A stretch of 64,000 nt of DNA from Rubrivivax sp. (GTDB taxonomy: Bacteria > Pseudomonadota > Gammaproteobacteria > Burkholderiales > Burkholderiaceae_C): contig JALHPF010000002.1 in the NCBI GenBank assembly GCA_022842595.1, positions 124,001-188,000 on the forward strand. The letters run 5' to 3'. This document shows positions 59,704 to 64,000 of this stretch, one piece after another. Numbering within the stretch: position 1 is the first letter of the stretch; each line of letters opens with the position of its first letter. The notes beneath the pieces are model-generated. The model was not told where the DNA came from. It saw only the letters and a program-made list of their open reading frames with translations, and made no database searches. The translations under genes and the position numbers were made by a program.

Positions 59704-60393
59704 ATGTTCCGACGTTCCCAGGAAGTTGTCTTTTCCCCGCACGGCCGCCGTCGATCACGCCGCCCGCCAGCCTGGCTGATGTGGTCGCTGGCCGGCCTGC
59801 TGGCCGGGGCCGGCGGCCTGCTGTACGTGCAGGAGCGTCATCTGCCCAAGCGCCTGTCGGCCGAGGCCTCGGCGCGTATCAACCATGACTTCGTCCAGGC
59901 CGATGCCGAGCGTTCCCGCCTCGCGGCCGAACTCGCCGTGGTTGGCCAGCGAAGGGCGGCGTTGCAGCTCGAGAAGGAGGGTCTGGACCGTGAGCTGGCG
60001 GCCAGCCGGGCCACCGTCCAGCAGCTGCAGGGAGACCTGGCCTCGGTGGTCGAGTCCCTGCCGGCAGACCCACGCAAGGGCCTCGTCGAGATTCGTGCCG
60101 CACGCTTTGCCAGCAAGGCCGGGCTGCTGGACTACCACCTGGTGCTGACACGCGAGAGCGCAGGAGCCCGGCCGCTGATGGCTTCGGTGCAACTGCGGGT
60201 GACCGGCGATTCCTCGCAGCGCGGCGACGCGTCGGTGAGCCTGAAACCCATCGCCCTGACGATGGGGCGGCAGCAGGTGGTGCGTGGCAGCCTGCCACTG
60301 CCCGAGGGCTTTCGCCCGCGCCAGACGACAGTGCAGGTGCTGGACCGCGGCGCCGGCCTGGTGCTGGGAATGCGCATCCTCGAACTGCGCTGA
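59704..60393 (+). CDS. DUF6776 membrane-anchored coiled-coil protein
   Basis: A 229-residue protein. A basic N-terminus (1-24), one transmembrane helix (about 25-42), a coiled coil (about 65-120) and a beta-rich C-terminal domain (about 125-229) are seen. It matches DUF6776, a betaproteobacterial family of unknown role. Topology suggests a periplasmic domain. It is convergent with the DUF3224 gene. Confidence 0.8.
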   Translation: MFRRSQEVVFSPHGRRRSRRPPAWLMWSLAGLLAGAGGLLYVQERHLPKRLSAEASARINHDFVQADAERSRLAAELAVVGQRRAALQLEKEGLDRELAASRATVQQLQGDLASVVESLPADPRKGLVEIRAARFASKAGLLDYHLVLTRESAGARPLMASVQLRVTGDSSQRGDASVSLKPIALTMGRQQVVRGSLPLPEGFRPRQTTVQVLDRGAGLVLGMRILELR

Positions 60394-60417
60394 GCGCAGG
60401 CGGGGCTGTGGCCGGCG

Positions 60418-60816
60418 CTACCGCGGCAGCGTGTACTTGAACTCGTACGTGTGCCGACCCTCGGCGACGTGCAGCTTGAAGGTGCCGCGCAGGCCGACGA
60501 GACCGTCGGTGCCCGAATCCGGCACCACGCTGATGGCCAGCCGCTGCGCGCCGTGGTCCATCGTGCCCGAGTGCTGGAACACGAAGCTGCCGGCGTGGCC
60601 GTGCAAGCTGCCCGTGAAACGTTCTACGGCGACATAGCCGGCCGATCCCTTGACGGGCGTCAGCGCCGTGAGCATTTCACCCTGGCCGCGGCCGCTCAGG
60701 TCGCCTTCGAAATGCTTGTCCAGCATCATGCGTCCGAGCGCCACACCGCCCATGTCCGTCTGTCCGGGCTGGGGCGTCATCTCCACCGTGAACTGACCTC
60801 TGGCGATCGTGGGCAT
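60418..60816 (-). CDS. DUF3224 domain protein
   Basis: A 132-residue protein of the DUF3224 beta-barrel family: GSAGYVAVERFTGSLHGHAG with FVFQHSGTMDHG and VVPDSGTDGLVGLRG. The family is allene-oxide-cyclase-like in fold and has no assigned role. AGGAG precedes the ATG. It is the last gene after fmdA-like and SDR genes. Confidence 0.88.
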   Translation of the reverse strand: MPTIARGQFTVEMTPQPGQTDMGGVALGRMMLDKHFEGDLSGRGQGEMLTALTPVKGSAGYVAVERFTGSLHGHAGSFVFQHSGTMDHGAQRLAISVVPDSGTDGLVGLRGTFKLHVAEGRHTYEFKYTLPR

Positions 60817-60896
60817 GGGGGGCTCCTGGCGGCTGTCCGACCTCAAGTATGGGCGCTGCAAGACCCCCTGATCGACGGTCGCACGGCAGGCCCGGG

Positions 60897-61658
60897 TCAG
60901 AGCTGGACGCCGCGTGTCAAGGCGCCATCCACGACCAGGTTGGTCCCGGTGATGAAACTGGCGGCCGGGCTCGCCAGGAAGACCGTGGCGTTGGCCATCT
61001 CCTGCGGTGTGCCCATGCGGCCGGTGGGATTGAGCGCCATGGCTTGCGCGAACAACTGCGGGTTGCCCTGTTCGATCTGCGTCCAGACCCCGCCCGGGAA
61101 GTAGGTGTTGCCTGGCGACACGGTGTTCGCGCGAATGCCCTTGCCCGCCAGCTGGAAGGCCAGGCCCTGCGTGTAGTGCACGATGGCCGCCTTGAAGGCG
61201 CCATAGGGGCCGGCAGCGAAGTCGATCTCACGCGCGGAGACGCTGCTGATGGTGACGATGGCCGCGTGCGCGCTGCGCTCCAGGCTGGGCATGGCGGCAT
61301 TGACCAGGCGCACGGTTCCCATCATGTCGACGTCGAAGCCGCTCTTCCAGCCGGCCTCGTCGTTGCCGATGGCCAGCGCGCTGACGTTGGCCACGACGAT
61401 GTCGATGCCGGCCATCGCTGCGCCGGCTTCGGCCACGAAGGCGGTGAGCGTCGGTCCGTCGCCGACGTCCACGGCGTAGCCATGGACGGTGTAGCCGAGT
61501 GCCGTCATCTCCGCGGCAGCCTGGGTCACTTCCTCGGCATGGCGGGCGCAGAACGCGACCTGCGCACCCTCCTGCGCCAGGGTTTCAACGATGGCGCGGC
61601 CGATGCCCTTGGTGCCGCCGGTGACGATGGCCTTCAGGCCTTTGAGTCCTAGATCCAT
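60897..61658 (-). CDS. SDR family oxidoreductase
   Basis: A 253-residue SDR: TGGTKGIG cofactor motif, Ser (TISSVSAREI), YGAFK active site. It lacks the usual NNAG motif: ANVSAL is in that place. Located 22 bp downstream of the formamidase gene on the same strand. Confidence 0.9.
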   Translation of the reverse strand: MDLGLKGLKAIVTGGTKGIGRAIVETLAQEGAQVAFCARHAEEVTQAAAEMTALGYTVHGYAVDVGDGPTLTAFVAEAGAAMAGIDIVVANVSALAIGNDEAGWKSGFDVDMMGTVRLVNAAMPSLERSAHAAIVTISSVSAREIDFAAGPYGAFKAAIVHYTQGLAFQLAGKGIRANTVSPGNTYFPGGVWTQIEQGNPQLFAQAMALNPTGRMGTPQEMANATVFLASPAASFITGTNLVVDGALTRGVQL

Positions 61659-61680
61659 GGGGTCGTCTCCTTTGTGAGTG

Positions 61681-62673
61681 TCAAGGCAGTGTCAGGTATT
61701 TCTTCTCGACGCCGGCGGCCACCGTGTACTTCGGGTCGACGAAGTTGCCCAGGCGCACACGTCCGCACTGGCTGAGCATCATGTAGGCGTCCCACTGGTC
61801 GTAGCCGTACTCCTTGGCCATCCACAGCACCAGCTCATGGTAGGCGATGCGGGTGGCGTCTTCCAGCGGTCGAGCGCTGCCGATGGCCATGATCTGGCTT
61901 TCGGTTTCCAGGCGCGGCCAGTCGATCTGCCAGGCCTTGATCAGGTCGACGTGGATCGTGGTGCGGCTGGCGTATTCCACGGCCGTGCCGCAGACCTCGC
62001 CGTCGCCCTGGCAGGCATGGGCGTCGCCGATGAACAGCCGTGCGCCGGGGCTGCGCACCGGCAGGTAGGTGACGCTGCCCGGGCCCATGTCGGGCACGTC
62101 CATGTTGCCGCCGTGGTTGTCGGGCGTCAGCGAGTTGATCGAGTCGATCTCGGGCGACAGGCTCAGTGTTCCGATGTGCGGGCGGTAGGGCAGGGTGACG
62201 CGCTTGCTCCAGTAAACGCCGTCTTCGTCGAGGTCGATCTTGCGTGTGATCTCGGGCAGCGGCTCGTTCAGCAGCGCCGTGAAATGCGTGCCGGTGAGCG
62301 CACCGAAACGCGGGATCAGGCAGCAAGTGCCGCGCGGATTGGCGCCGCGCGGCAGCATGGTTTCGATGTGCACCGCGACCACGTCGCCCTTCTCGGCGCC
62401 CGCGATCATGATCGGCCCGTTCTGGGGGTTCAGGAAGGGCACGCGCAGCTTGGCGCTCGGCAGGTCCTGTTCGGTCTGGATCTTGCCGTCGAAGGCGTCG
62501 CGCGTGTCGACGATGACGCGGTCACCGGGCGCGATATGCAGCACCGGTTGGGAATAGGGGCCGATGGTGTAGTGGAAGACCCCCTGCTTGGTCTCGCTCA
62601 GCTCGTGGGTGGTGCCTACGGCGCCGCGGGCCACGCCGCGGCGGTGCATGATTGAATCCTTCAGCCAGCTCAT
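61681..62673 (-). CDS. Acetamidase/formamidase family protein
   Basis: A 330-residue FmdA/AmdA enzyme (PGDRVIVDTRDAFDG; GDAHACQGDGEVCGTAVE). It hydrolyses formamide or short amides to ammonia. AAGGAGACGGCA precedes the ATG. Such genes commonly follow the urtABCDE urea/amide transporter; only an urtE fragment remains upstream here. Confidence 0.9.
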   Translation of the reverse strand: MSWLKDSIMHRRGVARGAVGTTHELSETKQGVFHYTIGPYSQPVLHIAPGDRVIVDTRDAFDGKIQTEQDLPSAKLRVPFLNPQNGPIMIAGAEKGDVVAVHIETMLPRGANPRGTCCLIPRFGALTGTHFTALLNEPLPEITRKIDLDEDGVYWSKRVTLPYRPHIGTLSLSPEIDSINSLTPDNHGGNMDVPDMGPGSVTYLPVRSPGARLFIGDAHACQGDGEVCGTAVEYASRTTIHVDLIKAWQIDWPRLETESQIMAIGSARPLEDATRIAYHELVLWMAKEYGYDQWDAYMMLSQCGRVRLGNFVDPKYTVAAGVEKKYLTLP

Positions 62674-62710
62674 TGCCGTCTCCTTGTCGTGCGGTTGACA
62701 CCGCGATCAG

Positions 62711-62890
62711 CGCGCGCACGTGGCCGCGCGCCAGCACCTCGTAATGATCGAGCAAGGCCTCGGCGAAGTCGACGAAGCTTGCGACCCGCAGTCGGGCCAA
62801 GTGGCCGTTCAGCGACAGGATCACGCCTTCGATCTCTTCAACGATCGACGGCTGGATGCCTTCGGTGGGCTCGTCCAGGCTCAGCACCGA
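62711..62890 (-). pseudogene. Remnant of urtE (urea ABC transporter ATPase C-terminus)
   Basis: A frame on the minus strand reads SVLSLDEPTEGIQPSIVEEI and then FVDFAEALLDHYEVLARG, the Walker B and C-terminal motifs of UrtE. The Walker A and signature parts are absent and the frame runs into the formamidase gene without the UrtE end. The 62674-63220 gap holds no other gene. Confidence 0.75.
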
Positions 62891-63220
62891 ACGCGACCTC
62901 GTCACCGCCGTCGTCGCCATGGACGTCGGGTCGAGCACCTTGTGGGTGAGCGAGATGATGAACGGCGACACGTTGAGCGCGCGCGAACCCGATCCGCCGC
63001 TGCTGCGGGTGCTGACCGCCGCGCGCCAACGCAGAACGCAGCGGCGGACCCGATTCGCAAGCCCAGGCCCGAACCCAGCCGCGCGCCGCGATTGAGTGCG
63101 CGCAACGCCGGGGGCTCGGGGAGCGGCCAGACTGCTTCCCAGGTGGCCGCCGCGCGAAGCCCGTTGCAGGCTCAGGGAAAGCGGGGGTGCGGTCGGTCGC
63201 TGCCCGCCAGGAGAGCACGC

Positions 63221-63706
63221 ATGACGTCACAAACCAGGCCCGCGCCACGGCAAAGGGATCTCGACTGGATCGTGGTGGCCAACTCGGCACGCGCTCGCGT
63301 CTTCGAGCGCGACGGCGAAAACCAGGCGTTGCGGGAGATCGCCGACCACGTGCACCCCGCCAGCCGCCAGAAGGCTGCCGAACTGGGCGGCGACCGCCCT
63401 GGCCGCGCCCGCAAGGGTGACGCGTCCACCGCCTTCGCACCGCACACCGACGTGCGCGAGCGCGAGCGCCACCGCTTTGCGCGCGAAGTGGCACAGATGC
63501 TGGAAGAAGCCGCACTCGCCAAGCGCATGCCCGGCCTGGTGCTGCTGGCATCGGACTCTTTTCTCGGCGAGCTCAAGGCTGCACTGGGCGACGCCACGAG
63601 GCGCCTTCTCAAGCGCAGCGCGCCGGTCGACCTGACGAGCTTCCAGCACGCAGAACTCGAGCAACGCGTCAGCCGCGCCATCGGCAGCCCGGCCATCGAG
63701 AGCTGA
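63221..63706 (+). CDS. Host attachment family (baeRF-like) protein
   Basis: A 161-residue protein of the host-attachment family (pfam10116-like): DLDWIVVANSARARVFERDG at the start and PGLVLLASDSFLGELKAAL, followed by VDLTSFQHAELEQRV. It belongs to the baeRF/eRF1-like fold and its bacterial role is unproven. AGGAGAG lies 5 bases before the ATG. It appears intact in a region of gene remnants. Confidence 0.88.
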   Translation: MTSQTRPAPRQRDLDWIVVANSARARVFERDGENQALREIADHVHPASRQKAAELGGDRPGRARKGDASTAFAPHTDVRERERHRFAREVAQMLEEAALAKRMPGLVLLASDSFLGELKAALGDATRRLLKRSAPVDLTSFQHAELEQRVSRAIGSPAIES

Positions 63707-63728
63707 ACCGACGCCGTGCCCCTGCCTG

Positions 63729-63818
63729 ATGAGCGCCGCCGCGGCGGTGCGCCAGGCCGGCGCGCGCGATGTCATCGGCTTCGCCGCGCACGGCCTCTTC
63801 ACCGGCACGGCGGCGCGC
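63729..63818 (+). pseudogene. Remnant of a ribose-phosphate pyrophosphokinase gene
   Basis: Residues MSAAAAVRQAGARDVIGF followed by AAHGLFTGTAA match the region just after the PRPP loop of PRPP synthetases. The catalytic parts are missing on both sides, and the frame then leaves the family. It begins about 22 bases after the host-attachment gene. Confidence 0.65.
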
Positions 63819-63836
63819 CAGACCAGCGCAGCGCTC

Positions 63837-64000
63837 CGGGCCCAGCGAGACGCAGGGCGTCCGTCGTGTGTTCAGGCGCGGTTCCTCGCGGCAGCAGGCC
63901 TTGCACGCGGTGAGCGTCGAGAAGTCGACAAAGTCGTCGTGCACCGCCTTTTTCAGCTTCAGCACATGCGCCCCGGCCAGGAACACCCACGACATCCGGG
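63837..64000 (-). pseudogene. 5' fragment of an APH/AAA-type kinase gene (partial, probably decayed)
   Basis: The minus frame from the window edge reads SWVFLAGAHVLKLKKAV, DFVDFSTLTACKACCREE and RLNTRRTPCVSLG, as in the N-terminal part of the bifunctional aminoglycoside phosphotransferase/ATPase family. After 63837 the frame no longer resembles the family. The 5' end lies beyond the window. Confidence 0.6.

Overview
The window reads as a chromosomal segment of a high-GC betaproteobacterium of the order Burkholderiales, most likely near the Rubrivivax/Leptothrix/Ideonella group (Sphaerotilaceae). The reasons are the order thrS-infC-rpmI-rplT-pheS-pheT-ihfA-merR-tRNA-Pro, a DUF6776 gene beside it, a TctA/TctB transporter, a full LivKHMGF system and three PEP-CTERM proteins. 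No search could be run, so family names come from motifs and gene order.

Layout. 1-5760 is an accessory island: a CHAT peptidase fused through a helical region to a metallo-beta-lactamase domain (5' end outside the window), a DUF2235 lipase-like gene behind a C9 tract and a 9-bp tandem repeat, a GH19 cell-wall hydrolase, and an overlapping XAC2610-like lipoprotein that looks like its immunity partner. 5762-9822 (minus) is an HtrA-like protease/MoxR/DUF58/VWA operon. 9960-17713 holds a TatD nuclease, a lipoprotein subtilase overlapping a PrcB-like secreted protein, a deoxyinosine glycosylase, and a spermidine synthase-like gene overlapping a GspE-family ATPase. 17836-21429 encodes TctB, TctA and an MFS exporter with a C-terminal ABM-like domain. 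21485-27521 has a PEP-CTERM protein, an SDR lacking the catalytic Tyr/Lys, a DMT exporter/DUF2007 pair, a quinone reductase and msrB-bolA-ppiC. 27644-32820 is livKHMGF. 32862-38775 is a beta-oxidation cluster behind a palindromic operator-like site. 39003-43640 is a run of six tightly packed genes (SDR, thioesterase, reductase, GNAT, GST, SDR).

43818-51452 is mixed: two PEP-CTERM proteins, DUF1223, a flavoprotein, tex and a patatin-like lipase. 51509-59537 is the translation supercluster. thrS is preceded by a threonine-rich 20-codon leader and a strong terminator-like hairpin, infC most likely starts at an AUC codon, and a hairpin with a T-run precedes pheS. 59704-62673 carries DUF6776, DUF3224, SDR and formamidase genes. 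The last 1.3 kb is eroded: an intact host-attachment-type gene lies among fragments of urtE, a PRPP synthetase and an APH/AAA kinase.

The most promising leads are the thrS leader, the CHAT-MBL gene with the adjacent toxin/immunity-like genes and possible phase-variation tract, the AUC start of infC, and the gene-remnant zone at the right edge.
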